A stretch of DNA of 64,000 bases from Platerodrilus igneus (Eukaryota; Arthropoda; Insecta; Coleoptera; Lycidae): positions 310,001 through 374,000 of the forward strand of contig JARFIW010001090.1 of NCBI GenBank assembly GCA_036346225.1, in the 5' to 3' direction. The notes beneath the pieces were generated by a model, which saw only the letters and a list, made by a program, of their open reading frames with translations, was not told the DNA's origin and ran no database searches. Both the position numbers and the translations under genes were made by a program. This document shows, in pieces, positions 11,442-20,640 of this stretch. Within the stretch, counting starts at the first letter, position 1; each line of letters begins with the position of its first letter.

Positions 11442-11456
11442 TAAAACCCCCCTCTT
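11442..11456 (-). promoter_or_regulatory. BEL-1 polypurine tract
   Basis: On the minus strand the bases just before the 3' LTR read AAGAGGGGGGTTTTA. A purine run at this position primes plus-strand DNA synthesis in LTR elements. Confidence 0.75.
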
Positions 11457-11489
11457 GAAAGGACAAGCCTTTCAAAACCATAAGTATGC

Positions 11490-12101
11490 CTAGGAAGAAG
11501 ATTCTTTAGGCAACGGGCAAATTTTAACCAATGCCCTTGTAATATCCCCGTTGACAGTACGGAGGTTTGCTACTCTGATAATCTTGTCCTTGCCTGGTAT
11601 TAAGTGAAGAACGCGGCCAAGTTGCCATTTTAGTGGTGGAAGATGATCGTCTTTAATTAACACAAGATCAAAAATCTGAAGTTTATTGGCATGATGGCGC
11701 CATTTTACTCGCACTGGTAATTCGCCGATATATTCTTTCGACCATCGTGACCAAAATCGCTGGTAGACTTGTTGAACGTGTTGAAAGTGGGATAAACGAT
11801 TTACAGGAAGTTGGTCTAAGTCGTAATCTATTATTGCAGTGTGTTTTCGACCAATTAAAAAATGCGCCGGTGTTAGTGCTTCTAGATCGCTGGGGTCGGA
11901 TGAGAGCAGAGTCAGAGGACGTGAGTTAAGGATACTCTCGATCTGCGACAGCAATGTAGCATACTGTTCATACGTAAATGATTGATTACCGATGATTCGC
12001 TTTAGGTGAGCCTTAGTCGACTTAACTCCCGCCTCCCAAAGTCCCCCAAAGTGAGATGCATAAGCAGGGATAAACTGCCAGTTGATGCCTTCGGAGGCCA
12101 A
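11490..12101 (-). CDS. BEL-1 integrase C-terminal half (core end plus DUF5641-like tail)
   Basis: The frame opens with MASEGINWQFIPAYASHFGG and LWEAGVKSTKAHLKRI, the conserved BEL/Pao block that carries the catalytic glutamate of the DDE integrase. It continues with ESILNSRPLTLLSSDP and TPAHFLIGR. The C-terminal part (W-R-H-H-A-N-K-L…V-L-I-K-D-D-H-L-P-P-L-K-W-Q-L-G-R-V) is the DUF5641-type tail. About 200 codons are uninterrupted. It is separated from the upstream half by stops near 12110-12180. In a working element it would cut target DNA and join the cDNA ends in the nucleus. Confidence 0.9.
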   Translation of the reverse strand: MASEGINWQFIPAYASHFGGLWEAGVKSTKAHLKRIIGNQSFTYEQYATLLSQIESILNSRPLTLLSSDPSDLEALTPAHFLIGRKHTAIIDYDLDQLPVNRLSHFQHVQQVYQRFWSRWSKEYIGELPVRVKWRHHANKLQIFDLVLIKDDHLPPLKWQLGRVLHLIPGKDKIIRVANLRTVNGDITRALVKICPLPKESSS

Positions 12102-12167
12102 GGTACGGTAAATTTCCGATTCATTTTAGAGAAAAATTAGTGATTGTCTTTAATTCGGACCGGGTAC

Positions 12168-13103
12168 CTACAAAGTGCGCCCATTATCAGAATAAACACA
12201 CGCGGGTTTGCCACGACGGGAGGAAAACCTGCGCAAGGCGGCTAAGAAAGCTTTGGAGGTAAGATCCGTAACTAGCTCAATGTGCACAGCCTTAACTACA
12301 AAACACACACACTTCATAAGTTTCTGATATCGGCCAAAGTTGCCTCTATATAAAAAAGGACCAGTATTGTCGACTCCCACAACTGAGAAAGGTGGGGCCG
12401 GACTAACCCTAGACTTAGGCAAGTGTGCTTTCATAGGATTTAATGGTTGTGGGTTTGTGCGGAAGCAAACGACGCCTTCACGTACAGTTTTACGAGCAAG
12501 ATTCCTGGCGGCAATTACCCAGAAAGTGTCTCTCACAGAGGCTAAAAGGGATTGTGGCCCGGCATGACAAAGAGCTTCATGTTCGTGCCGGAAAACGAGT
12601 TTTGTTAGATGATGCTGATGGGGTAATATTAAAGGATATTTTGTATCTTCCGAGAATTCAGAATACTGGAGAAGACCACCTACCCTTAATAAACCTACGT
12701 TATATAGAAAAGGATTTAATTTTAGTATTTTGCTATCCTTAGGAACAATCTTAAGCTTGTTTAAAGATTTTATTTCATCTATATAGTGTTCTTTTTGTAC
12801 CATTTTGACTAACTGTTTAATGGAAGATTCTAACTCCCCTCTTGATAACTCTCCAGCTAGCCTGTTTTGAGGATCTCTGTGGGAAGCATTAAAGGAGAAT
12901 CGTAAACAATATGCGATGACACGTTTTAGTCTGATTAAAGAAGAATAGCCTTCCATAAAACTTGAAGTTACATTATTTGGTGCAAATAGAACCGAATTCA
13001 TTCCTATCTTTAGTTCAGGTAGAGTACTTATAATTCCAATTTGTGACTCGGGCCATTGGTCTTCTGGCTGTTGCAGCCATGAGGGGCCGTTCCACCAGAG
13101 CAA
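12168..13103 (-). pseudogene. BEL-1 RNase H end, integrase zinc-binding and core N-terminal half
   Basis: The frame includes the H2C2-like segment HAGPQSLLASVRDTFW followed by ARNLARKTV. In the usual C-x2-C pair the first cysteine is replaced (EGVVCF), so the zinc site is probably broken. The first catalytic aspartate region reads VVGVDNTGPF and the second VYSDNG, after which the frame ends. The remainder, including the glutamate, is in the 11490-12101 frame. The N-terminal third is the RNase H/integrase linker with the WWNGPSWL segment typical of BEL/Pao. Confidence 0.85.
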
Positions 13104-13587
13104 GTTTTTTTGTAATAATTTAGGCGACTCTCCCCTGGATAAAATATCAGCAGGGTTGTCTTCGCTTCTAACGTGTTGTCAAGCGGAATTGTCAGTAAGC
13201 GATTGAATAGAAGACACCCGATTAGCAACAAAAATCTGTAAGAGCCTAGGACTAGTATTCAACCAATGTAACACTACAGAGGAATCCGACCACAATTTGT
13301 AAGTGTCGATGGATATGGTTAGTGATTGTCGCACCTTATTGATCAGCTGGGCTCGCATTAGAGCCGCGCATAACTCTAACCTAGGGATAGTTAGAGTTTT
13401 ATAGAACAACGCGACTTTTAGCACATAATAGGTGCGTGGTTATGTTGTTGAACGCATCAAGGCTACGTACGTAGACGCAAGCACCATACGCTTCTTGGGA
13501 TGCATCAGCAAAACCGTGTATCTCAATCCTTATTGGTTTATTTAGACAAACGTAGCGTTGAATGACAAATTCATTTAAAATGAGCAA
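13028..13587 (-). pseudogene. BEL-1 RNase H domain, frame-broken
   Basis: Overlapping short frames encode RNase H landmarks in order: IHGFADASQEAYGACVYVRS, then TIPRLELCAALMRAQLI, then YKLWSDSSVVLHWL. These contain the acidic residues (Asp, Glu, Asp) of the RNase H fold. They lie in three different frames, so at least two frameshifts are present (near 13400 and 13190). The domain would degrade the RNA strand during reverse transcription. Confidence 0.85.
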
Positions 13588-13605
13588 TTGGCTTCTGAAC
13601 TCGTG

Positions 13606-14889
13606 CTACTTAGTATAGATACAAAAAGGGATCGATTCGTCCCAAGATAGATTCTCAAGCCATAGTTGTTGCAACAATATTTTTGCCGTTACAATGCAAG
13701 GGTTTATGAGGCCTAAAGGGTCAAATATCGAAGCTATGTCGAATAGTATAGTTCTCTTAGATACGAATTTATTGTCCGACGGAGCCCTAATTAGAAATTG
13801 CAAGGAATCCCTTTTGCAGTCCCAAAAAAGTCCAAGCGCAGAAATACTTTCGCCTTTTCCAAAACGAAGTTTAATATTGTTACCAAATTCCTGCTCTTTC
13901 CACACGAAAGGACAATTTGAAATCCATTTACTAAGCGGAAATCCAGCGGCTTGGAGTATTTCCTTGACTTGACTAACGGTAGAAGCTAACTTAGAAGCAC
14001 ATGAACCACTAGCAAACATATCGTCCATGTAAAAATTGTTCAAGATGACCTGCGAAGCATCTAGATATTTTTGTTTATTCTGTTCGCCTAGATATTGCAA
14101 ACAACGAGTAGCTAAATAGCTGGCCGAGGTGGTGCCGTATGTTACGGTATTCAACTGATACGTGGCTATGGGTTCAAGGGTGTTATTTCGCCAAACGATT
14201 TGTTGGAGTTGCCTTTGACTGGGATGGACAAGTATTTGTCGATACATTTTAGAAATATCTGCCCGTATTACAAAGGTGTCTTGACGGAAACGTAGTAAAT
14301 GTGAAAAAATGTCATCTTGTACCGTAGGCCCAGCCATTTGTAAGTTATTCAGCGATACGCCTGATTTGGAGGGTGAAGACCCATCAAAAACAACGCGGAG
14401 GCGCGTAGTTGCACTCTTTTCGTTGAGTACCCCATGGTGTGGGAGAAAATAATTTGGTTGAAATGAGTTATCTTCAACGACCTTGGTCATATGCCCCAAA
14501 GCTTCGTATTCAGCCATAAATTGAACGTATAATACCTTTGTATCTGGCTTGCGCTCAAATCTGCATTCGAGGGCAAGCAGGCGTTTTATAGCTAAACTTT
14601 TTGAATTCCCTAACTCCAGAGGCGATCTTTTGAGAGGAATTGTAACTACCAGACGCCCATCGGGAGTAGTAGTTGTAGTTTTAGTAAATATTGATTCGCA
14701 CTCTGTTTCCTCTACAGACAGGAAACGCATATCGTCATTAATTTCTTCTATAGCCCAAAACCTTTCCAGTTGATTTTGCGCATCTAGATTTTCAACCAAA
14801 TTGCACATATAGGCTTTTTTCTGAGAGTTGAGAGGCATGGAGCCACACACAACCCAACCCAATTTGGTTTTTTTGCAAACTTGGGGCAT
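13606..14889 (-). CDS. BEL-1 reverse transcriptase
   Basis: A 427-codon open frame carries the BEL/Pao RT block. It begins with KTKLGWVVCGSMP, shared by the family, and LLALECRFERKPDT. Motif A follows as FVIRADISKMYRQILVHP with its catalytic aspartate, then NTVTYGTTSASYLATRCLQ. The catalytic motif C reads NNFYMDDMFASG, keeping both aspartates. The end (LFDIASIFDPLGLINP) is the connection to RNase H. Catalytic residues are intact, making this the best preserved BEL-1 domain. It lies between the protease (14927-15390) and RNase H pieces. The start codon is only that of the open frame; the real protein would be part of a polyprotein. Confidence 0.95.
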   Translation of the reverse strand: MPQVCKKTKLGWVVCGSMPLNSQKKAYMCNLVENLDAQNQLERFWAIEEINDDMRFLSVEETECESIFTKTTTTTPDGRLVVTIPLKRSPLELGNSKSLAIKRLLALECRFERKPDTKVLYVQFMAEYEALGHMTKVVEDNSFQPNYFLPHHGVLNEKSATTRLRVVFDGSSPSKSGVSLNNLQMAGPTVQDDIFSHLLRFRQDTFVIRADISKMYRQILVHPSQRQLQQIVWRNNTLEPIATYQLNTVTYGTTSASYLATRCLQYLGEQNKQKYLDASQVILNNFYMDDMFASGSCASKLASTVSQVKEILQAAGFPLSKWISNCPFVWKEQEFGNNIKLRFGKGESISALGLFWDCKRDSLQFLIRAPSDNKFVSKRTILFDIASIFDPLGLINPCIVTAKILLQQLWLENLSWDESIPFCIYTK

Positions 14890-14926
14890 TAGGCCCCAAT
14901 AAATGTTGGCCTATGCACAGCAATTG

Positions 14927-15390
14927 TCAGAAAATTCCAGCACCTAGTAATAGATCTTCTGGACCCGGTTTATAGAAATTTGGATCCGCCAGACGTATAT
15001 GTGGAAATATTTTTATGTTTGCGACCTCGATTTCCATAGTTGGAAGGTTAGCACCAATCTTGTCAATAACCAAAAAAGGCAAGAATGCTTGGAATTTACA
15101 ATAAATGCTCTCTATTTTAATAACGCATCTATACTGAAGATTCGATGCAACTTGATTGATACCCACACTTGATGCTGCAATGTTAATGAGAGGTAAGTTT
15201 AACCTTTGCAAAGTTTACTTGTCACGAAATTTGACTGTGACCCTGAGTCAAGAACAGTTCTACAAACATGAGGTGTTCCGCAGGAATCATATATTTGTAC
15301 CGTGACAGTTGAAAGTAAAACCCCGGTGGCTGCCAACGGTACACTGCTCGATAGGGCTACTCCTTGATTTTGAGCAGGTGTAGATGGCAC
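14927..15390 (-). pseudogene. BEL-1 aspartic protease (DUF1758-type)
   Basis: The motif VCRTVLDSGSQSNFVTSKLC carries the retropepsin-like D-S-G active site used by BEL/Pao. Two overlapping frames (15199-15390 and 14927-15211) together cover the domain, so a frameshift lies near 15200. Downstream, an IRLADPNFYKPGPEDLLLGAGIF segment is the second half. The 5' side is cut from gag by the SINE at 15462-15763. It would process the polyprotein. Confidence 0.85.
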
Positions 15391-15447
15391 TACTGGACCA
15401 CTCTCGCCAGAAGTTGGCGCTGCGGGCCCGCTAGGACATGAAGCAGA

Positions 15448-15777
15448 GGTAGAAGATGATTAGGGCGTCGCCGTGGATCAATGTAGTAAGCGTAAGACTA
15501 CGGATCCCAAGGTCCTGGGTTCAAATCCCGACACGGCCGACTGCTTGAAAAATGGCAGGTGAGCATTTTTCACAAAAATTACGCCCTCGTTCGGATGAGA
15601 GGTTAAATGGAGGTCCCGTGTGTGAGTGTTGTCACGTACGTTAAAGATCGTTACCTTGCCTGGAACGGTAAGGGTTCGGCAAAATTCTAAATTTCAGGCA
15701 ACAAAAACTCGCCTCCTGGCCAATGTAGTACCTTCAGGTGGAGCATTGGGAATGCAAATGAACGGTAGAAGATGATT
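15448..15777 (+). mobile_element. tRNA-derived SINE copy 1, with 14-bp TSDs
   Basis: A ~302-bp body (15462-15763) is flanked by perfect 14-bp repeats, GGTAGAAGATGATT, at 15448-15461 and 15764-15777. The head is tRNA-like: GCCGTG near 15472 can pair with CACGGC near 15532 as an acceptor stem, and GGTTCAAATCC matches the RNA polymerase III B-box. The body then carries 'ttcggatgagaggttaaat' and 'ggaggtcccgtgtgtgag', which look like a conserved SINE central domain. Two more copies lie at 28242-28864. It interrupts BEL-1 between gag and protease. Class is firm; the driving LINE is unknown. Confidence 0.92.
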
Positions 15778-16465
15778 GCTCGAAATGTAATAAGGTATTA
15801 TGCCAAAGGTTGCATTTTTTACATTTGCCAGAATTCTTACATTTTTTAAGAGTATGGCCAAGGCGCAAGCAATTTACGCATAGTTGGCGTTGTTTATTTT
15901 CATCGTAGCGATTTTTTGAAGAAAGAGCTAGGAATTTAATACACGTATAGATTGTGTGATTTGCCCGGCAAAAACCACATAAGTTTTCTGCTGTAGCATT
16001 GACAAGAAAATAATTGTAGCCGCTCCGAGAATGCTTACTTGGATCTTTCGTTATGGATTCTGGGTCCAATGATTCCAGAAGATCGGCCTTTGATTGTAGA
16101 AAACTATGTAGATTCTCTAACGTCGCGAGTTCATCTGTTGGCTTTTGTTTTTCCCAGTCTCTGAGGGTAACCCTATCCAACTTTCTACTGACAATAAAAA
16201 TGATAAGAGTACCCCAAGAATCTACAGGCTGTTGCAAGCTTTTCAGAGCCCTTAAATGTTTGAAAAGACTGTCTACAAAGGTACGCAATATAGCAGCAGA
16301 TTCCTTGGACATTGTAGGTAAATTAAAAATTGCATTTACGTGATTTTGTATTAAAAGAGCATTATTGTCGTATCTTTCGCACAGAAAGTTCCATGCGATC
16401 TCATAAGTGGCTGCAGAAAATTCGAGCGATTGTATAATCTGTATGGCTGGACCCTGAAGGAACAC
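15778..16465 (-). pseudogene. BEL-1 gag C-terminal part (DUF1759-like and zinc knuckles)
   Basis: The frame contains GPAIQIIQSLEFSAATYEIA and WNFLCERYDN, the DUF1759-type gag core of BEL/Pao. Cysteine-rich CGFCRANHTIYTC and CVNCLRLGHTLKKCKN-x-GKCKKC knuckles follow, which would bind RNA. It is out of frame with the gag N-terminus at 16484-17017 by a lesion near 16475. The 3' end runs into the SINE target duplication. Confidence 0.9.
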
Positions 16466-16483
16466 CCTTATGTAGTGATATTT

Positions 16484-17017
16484 TTAAATTGGAGGAATGT
16501 CGCTGTCATGGATTAACGACTTGAACATGTCCTTGAACTCTAACCAGAGGTCATACGAACCGTTAAAGACTGGTAGATTTATTTGTGGAAGCTTTATGGC
16601 ACTAGATTGATTTTGGGTAGCACTACTATCAGGCTGTCCTGAAATGGAACCAGCTACAGACCCCACTCCATCGCCTTTCTTATCAACCTCGTTACCAACC
16701 TTGCCTATCTCTTCTCGTATCATTCCCTTTGCAATAGCCATAATTTTATAATAAGTATTTTCAAACGATTCCCTTTCCAGAAGTTGAGTATCAAAATCTA
16801 AGTCCAATACCTCGATTTGTGATTGAACTGTTTTGAAATCATCAATAATGTGTTCAAATTTATCAATACGCGTTTGTATTTCAAGAGAAATTCCTAAATG
16901 CAAATTACCGGGGGAGTTAAACCTTTCCTCAGCTTCACCTAAGAATTTCTTTAAGTTAGTACATTTAGCCTTTAGCACGGCACGCTGCCTCATTAAAGCT
17001 TTTAATTGTTCTGACAT
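16484..17017 (-). pseudogene. BEL-1 gag N-terminal part
   Basis: I place the start at the Met of MSEQLKALMRQRAVLKAKC (about 17017) rather than at an upstream in-frame Met. The region is alpha-helical and charged, as in BEL/Pao gag heads, and it leads into IKLPQINLPVFNGSYDLWLE, the conserved entry to the DUF1759 domain. The frame is lost just before the second gag piece. It would build the virus-like particle. Confidence 0.8.
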
Positions 17018-17499
17018 TTTAGTAATTACTACGCACTGTCGCGGATTGAAATTAAAGGCTGAGCAGAAATGCAATAGGAAGCAACAATTATATAACAAAA
17101 GAATATAATGTATTGGTTTTATCTCACCCAACTGTAGTTTTCAGTCTACGGCGGTGTCCAATCTTGAATTTCCACAATAACCTTATGCCTGTTGATGGTT
17201 CTTGAGCTTTATAGTCGAACTTCCAACAGATGTGTAGTAAATAGCCTAGATCACTCAGTATTGCACTACTGATTACACTTGTGAAAACCGACAGTTGAAT
17301 TTTAAAAAGCACTAGAATTCTTTTGCATAGCAAGATATTTGCAGGCCAATAATTGTATTAATTATTGCTGCCGTAAAACAATACTTTTGCTTGAAAAACA
17401 CCGGAACACTTTTCATGTAGTGAAAGACGGACCGGCCAATAATTGCATTAATTATTGCTAAGGTGTTAATGAACCTGCTAGTTCGTAAAACAATAGAAC
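17018..17499 (-). other. BEL-1 5' leader with an internal duplicated motif
   Basis: Untranslated leader between the 5' LTR and gag. A 'gccaataattgnattaattattgct' motif occurs twice (about 17343-17368 and 17434-17460), suggesting a small internal duplication. Confidence 0.6.
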
Positions 17500-17522
17500 C
17501 CTTCTCGTAGGACCAATTTTTA
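17500..17522 (-). promoter_or_regulatory. BEL-1 candidate primer-binding site
   Basis: On the minus strand, downstream of the 5' LTR, the sequence reads TAAAAATTGGTCCTACGAG. BEL-2 has TGGTCCATTCGCAG at the equivalent place (52971). The shared TGGTCC start suggests the tRNA-priming site, but I did not match it to a tRNA. Confidence 0.5.
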
Positions 17523-18001
17523 TGTTATAGCACTGTGCTACAATTAGTTATTTTTGTTTTACTGCAAAATGTAAACCCAATCATGACTGTATAGAAATCA
17601 AACGTTATATATTTTAGAAACGTTGGCCTGTTGTGGCTAACTTAGTTAAAGGAATAAAACATAATTATACAGCGACTGAACGTTTACTTTCAAACATGTA
17701 TTTTAATAAGTGAAGTAATATTGTAAATTAATTAACTGAATAACATTTTATCTTGCAATAACATTAGTTCGTGTCGCAGCGCGTAAATCTACTTCACGAC
17801 TGGTCAGCAACCCACACACCCTACATTTTCCACTTGTATGCTGCGTCCTTAGCTAGAAAGCGGTTAACCTTGACACAACCGCAACGCACCTGCTTCTTAC
17901 AGGGTGAATATCCCTCGGTTGGAGATTAGAATGTGAAGGGTAAAACCCAAGCTTTGAGTTATAGATGTGTATCTTGACATTAATCCAAAATAATCTTAAC
18001 A
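17523..18001 (-). repeat. BEL-1 5' LTR
   Basis: 479 bp. It matches 10960-11441 with about a dozen substitutions plus a 2-bp and a 1-bp indel. It ends next to the AGGAC duplication at 18002-18006. Confidence 0.95.
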
Positions 18002-18420
18002 AGGACGAATGTCTTAAGTTGGAGTCGAAAAAATGTTGAGTCGATAGTTATGTGCCACATAAGAGGAGAAGTGACTGTGTAAAATCTGAATTCGCTTTTG
18101 GGCAGACTTTTTAGAAATACTACCGGTTCCTATGACCATTTCGCCTCCACTCACAGGACACTCCCTAACAGAAACCGAATTTCTTTCGTCGCCAGTTCTA
18201 CGCTCGCTGCTGTAGCTCATCCTGGTCGTCCCACTACTTCAAAACATACTCTTCTCCGCCAAATATGTCTTCGAACAATACTCCGAATTCTGTCCTTAGA
18301 TGTAATTGCGATCAAATGAAGCATATTTCCCCTAATTGTTTCCCTCCTCAAATCTTGCCTGCTACGTGTGCGGTTGCAAGGAAGTAATCCGGCGTGACTG
18401 CCCGCAACAATGTGGGAATC
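18002..18420 (+). pseudogene. gypsy-1 gag C-terminal part with zinc knuckles
   Basis: The frame resumes after BEL-1 as ECLKLESKK and then stops. Further on are two decayed CCHC knuckles: RCNCDQMKHISPNC near 18298 (one residue short between the first two cysteines) and CYVCGCKEVIRRDC near 18360 (the histidine position reads Val). They are in different frames. The pattern identifies gag nucleocapsid, which would bind the element's RNA. Confidence 0.65.
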
Positions 18421-18498
18421 TATTAAACCGTTGATAGGATTTTCAGACCGAAACGAAACCCCTACTTTGTCGTTAATCTCGTATCTTCCTTCCAAGAT

Positions 18499-18890
18499 TT
18501 GAACGATCATTTTCGCTACTTGCTAGACTTCGCCTGTGCCAATGTTCGTGGTGACGAACGCTCACATCTATTAGTCCAAAATTTTTTTAATTCCTTTTGC
18601 CTGTCTTCTGAACACCGGAACCACGCGTACTACTCTTGGTGGTCTCCGTTGGACCGCCTATGTTCTCTACAACTTCCCCTTCATATTTTCTCTTCTTTTC
18701 GTAGATTGACTTACAATTTTAAATATACTATTCTAGGTTACGTTTCCATTCTCATTACTCTTACAAATCTCGTCGCTACCCCATATGTTTTTGTTATTCT
18801 TGAAGCTTCTCATCAACTGATTGTGGGTATCGACTTTTGGAAGTCGGCACAATGTGTTTCCAATTTTCGCGATGGCCGATGAACATTTGC
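18499..18890 (+). pseudogene. gypsy-1 protease region
   Basis: The end of the frame reads PYVFVILEASHQLIVGIDFW, matching the C-terminal LI-x-G-x-DF-x segment that closes Ty3/gypsy retropepsins. I could not find a clean D-T/S-G active site upstream, so the active-site end is decayed or out of frame. It sits between gag knuckles and RT as expected. Confidence 0.6.
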
Positions 18891-19109
18891 TTCTCCTTAC
18901 TCATTGGTCATCACTATTTCCTATTCTGTCCACATCGTGTCCGACCTTACTTCCGCATAATATCAGTTAAATTTCATTATTTCCACTACTTTTTGCACAC
19001 AGCCTCCTCGTCTTGGTTGCACCTCCTTTGTCCAACACCATATCTGTACGTCCGCAGAACCTATCATACAACGCTACTATCTTTTTTCTCCACCGTTTTT
19101 TAAGATAGC

Positions 19110-19267
19110 ATATTCGGAACTCGACGACATGCTACGTCTTGAAGTTTCGAACCTTTTACCAGTCCCCGGTTTAGTCCTATTGTCCTAGTGAAAAAAGGAC
19201 ACCTCTTATAGGTTCTGCATTGATTACCACAAAGTAAATCAAGTCACCCAGAAAGACGCCTATCTCC
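19110..19267 (+). pseudogene. gypsy-1 reverse transcriptase, N-terminal fragment
   Basis: A frame with stops reads KKDTSYRFCIDYHKVNQVTQ followed by KDAY near 19190-19260. This is the conserved first RT block (K-D-G…R-x-C-x-D-Y-R-x-L-N). It breaks off at about 19267, and the next RT block resumes after 19905, so an insert separates them. Confidence 0.75.
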
Positions 19268-19905
19268 TTTGTTGCATTCCAAATTTGGAGATGTACACTT
19301 TTAAATTTGTGAGTGAATTCCCACCATTATTTTTAAAATAGACTTGTTCATTTCCGTTATTTCGGACAGTTGCGTTTGCGCAAAAGGAATGCGCAGGCGC
19401 AGAGTGGCGAAGTGCGCGGTTTGGACAGGACATGAGATTATTAGCCAACGAGAGGTCGAACAGTGACGTTTGCCTGTGTCGTTCTTTTGTCTTTTCTCTT
19501 TCAGAATGTAGGTTTCCTCTTTATCTTGCTTTATCGTTCCTTACCTGGTTATTCCTTCGCCCTACCTACGAACAAAGAAGAGGGAAAACGTTAAATGTGG
19601 TTTCAACGATGGCATGACGTAACCCACACCAAACAACACCCAAACGAGATACCCGGAGATTAGCATGACCCCTGCGCAAGGATGTCACGCAAAATCGTGA
19701 AGCGTTTCACATTTTTAAGTGAGCACTTTATATCTTTTTAAAGTGCAACTTGTATCATTGTAAACGTATTTGGCATGTGATACAATTTGACACGCATTTA
19801 TGTCGTAATATCTTTGTTGTGCAATAATGTGAACGTGGATAGTATCAATGTTGCCAACTATGGTAGTGGCTCTGAACGCACGGCGACGGGGTTATAATAC
19901 CTTCT
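19268..19905. mobile_element. ~640-bp insertion in gypsy-1 RT containing a U6 snRNA fragment
   Basis: The boundaries are inferred from where RT homology stops and restarts, so they are good to a few tens of bases. I see no clear terminal inverted repeat or matching target duplication. The interior has a GC-rich stretch with 'gcgcaggcgcag' near 19390 and the U6-like block at 19643-19716, followed by AT-rich sequence to 'tgttgccaact' near 19848. It could be a chimeric retrocopy made by a LINE, or a small composite element. Confidence 0.55.
19643..19716 (+). pseudogene. U6: U6 spliceosomal snRNA-derived sequence, 5'-incomplete
   Basis: From 19657 the sequence reads GATTAGCATGACCCCTGCGC then AAGGATGTCACGCAAAATCG then TGAAGCGTTTCACATTTTT. 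It matches the 3' two-thirds of U6 with about three mismatches over roughly 60 bases, including the AGC triad and the internal stem-loop. The GCAAAATCGTG form is the one I associate with insect U6. The ACAGAGA box region just upstream (atacccggag) is damaged, and the 5' stem-loop is not recognisable. No proximal promoter is evident. It is a pseudogene or captured fragment, not a working snRNA gene. Confidence 0.85.
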
Positions 19906-20640
19906 TTATATTTCCACCATCATAAATCGTCTCCGTGATACCAATTTTCTTTCCTCCCTAAGTATTCGCTTCGCCTACTGGCAAATCCCTCGTTTCCGAA
20001 TCCAAACCTATCACGGACTTCATCACCCTTCATCGTAGTTTGTTTTGCCGCCTCTCTTTCGGGCTCCATAATTCTTCCGCTACTTTTCAATACCTTATCG
20101 ATCAGGTCATCGGTTCTGACTCAGAATCGTTTTGCTTTGTCTACCTCGATGATGTCATCATAGCTACTCGTTTTTTTGAGAAACACCTCCGGATCTTCGA
20201 CGTAGTGCTTTCTTGCCTCTTTCTTGCTGGACTTACCCTCCGTCAAGACAAATGTAATTTCTGCCTTTCTGAACTCCGCTATTTTGGTTGCATCGTTAAC
20301 CGAGATGATCTCATTGTCGATCCTGACAAAGTTTCTGCTATCCTTAACATCCATCCTTCTTCCTTTGTTACCGAAGTCCGTCGACTAATTCACATGGCTG
20401 GCTGGTACCGGCGCTTTATTCCAAATTTTGCTACCCCGCACTTCTATACTTTCTAACGTCACCCGTCAGAATACCATCTTTTCCTGGACCCCCGATTGTC
20501 AATTTGTGTTTTTTCCCTTAAACATCATTTAGTTTCAGCCACCATCCTTTCTTGCCCTGACTTTGCCCTGTTCTTCCCTATCCGAAAGGATGTCTCTCTC
20601 TTCGGTTTGGGTGCCGTCCGTTAGTCAAAATAGGCCAAGA
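19906..20640 (+). pseudogene. gypsy-1 reverse transcriptase core with truncated RNase H
   Basis: The open part (20040-20456) has RLSFGLHNSSATFQYLIDQV and the catalytic motif FCFVYLDDVIIATR with both aspartates, then LRYFGCIVNRDDL and HMAGWYRRFIPNFA, the connection region. Downstream, with frame changes, come FSWTPDCQ and a trace of the RNase H start (SLFGLGAV) near 20600. The sequence then jumps directly to the post-RNase-H linker, so most of the RNase H domain is deleted around 20625-20640. Confidence 0.9.

Larger units (their letters stand above)
10955..18006 (-). mobile_element. BEL/Pao LTR retrotransposon BEL-1, complete length
   Basis: Two ~480-bp LTRs (10960-11441 and 17523-18001) begin TGTTATAG and end CTTAACA, and an AGGAC duplication flanks them. 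The interior reads on the minus strand as gag, aspartic protease, RT, RNase H and integrase, the BEL/Pao order. The LTRs differ by about a dozen substitutions and a few small indels, so the insertion is moderately old. Coding is broken by several stops and frameshifts, and by a SINE between gag and protease. It sits inside gypsy-1 gag. Confidence 0.95.

Noticed and set aside
15472..15540. Possible functional tRNA gene
   Set aside because: The tRNA-like head with B-box is part of a SINE: it recurs in three copies with target duplications and continues into a 230-bp body. Arm geometry is also imperfect.
20121..20354. Minus-strand frame opposite the gypsy-1 RT
   Set aside because: It is a shadow of the plus-strand RT carrying the YLDD motif.
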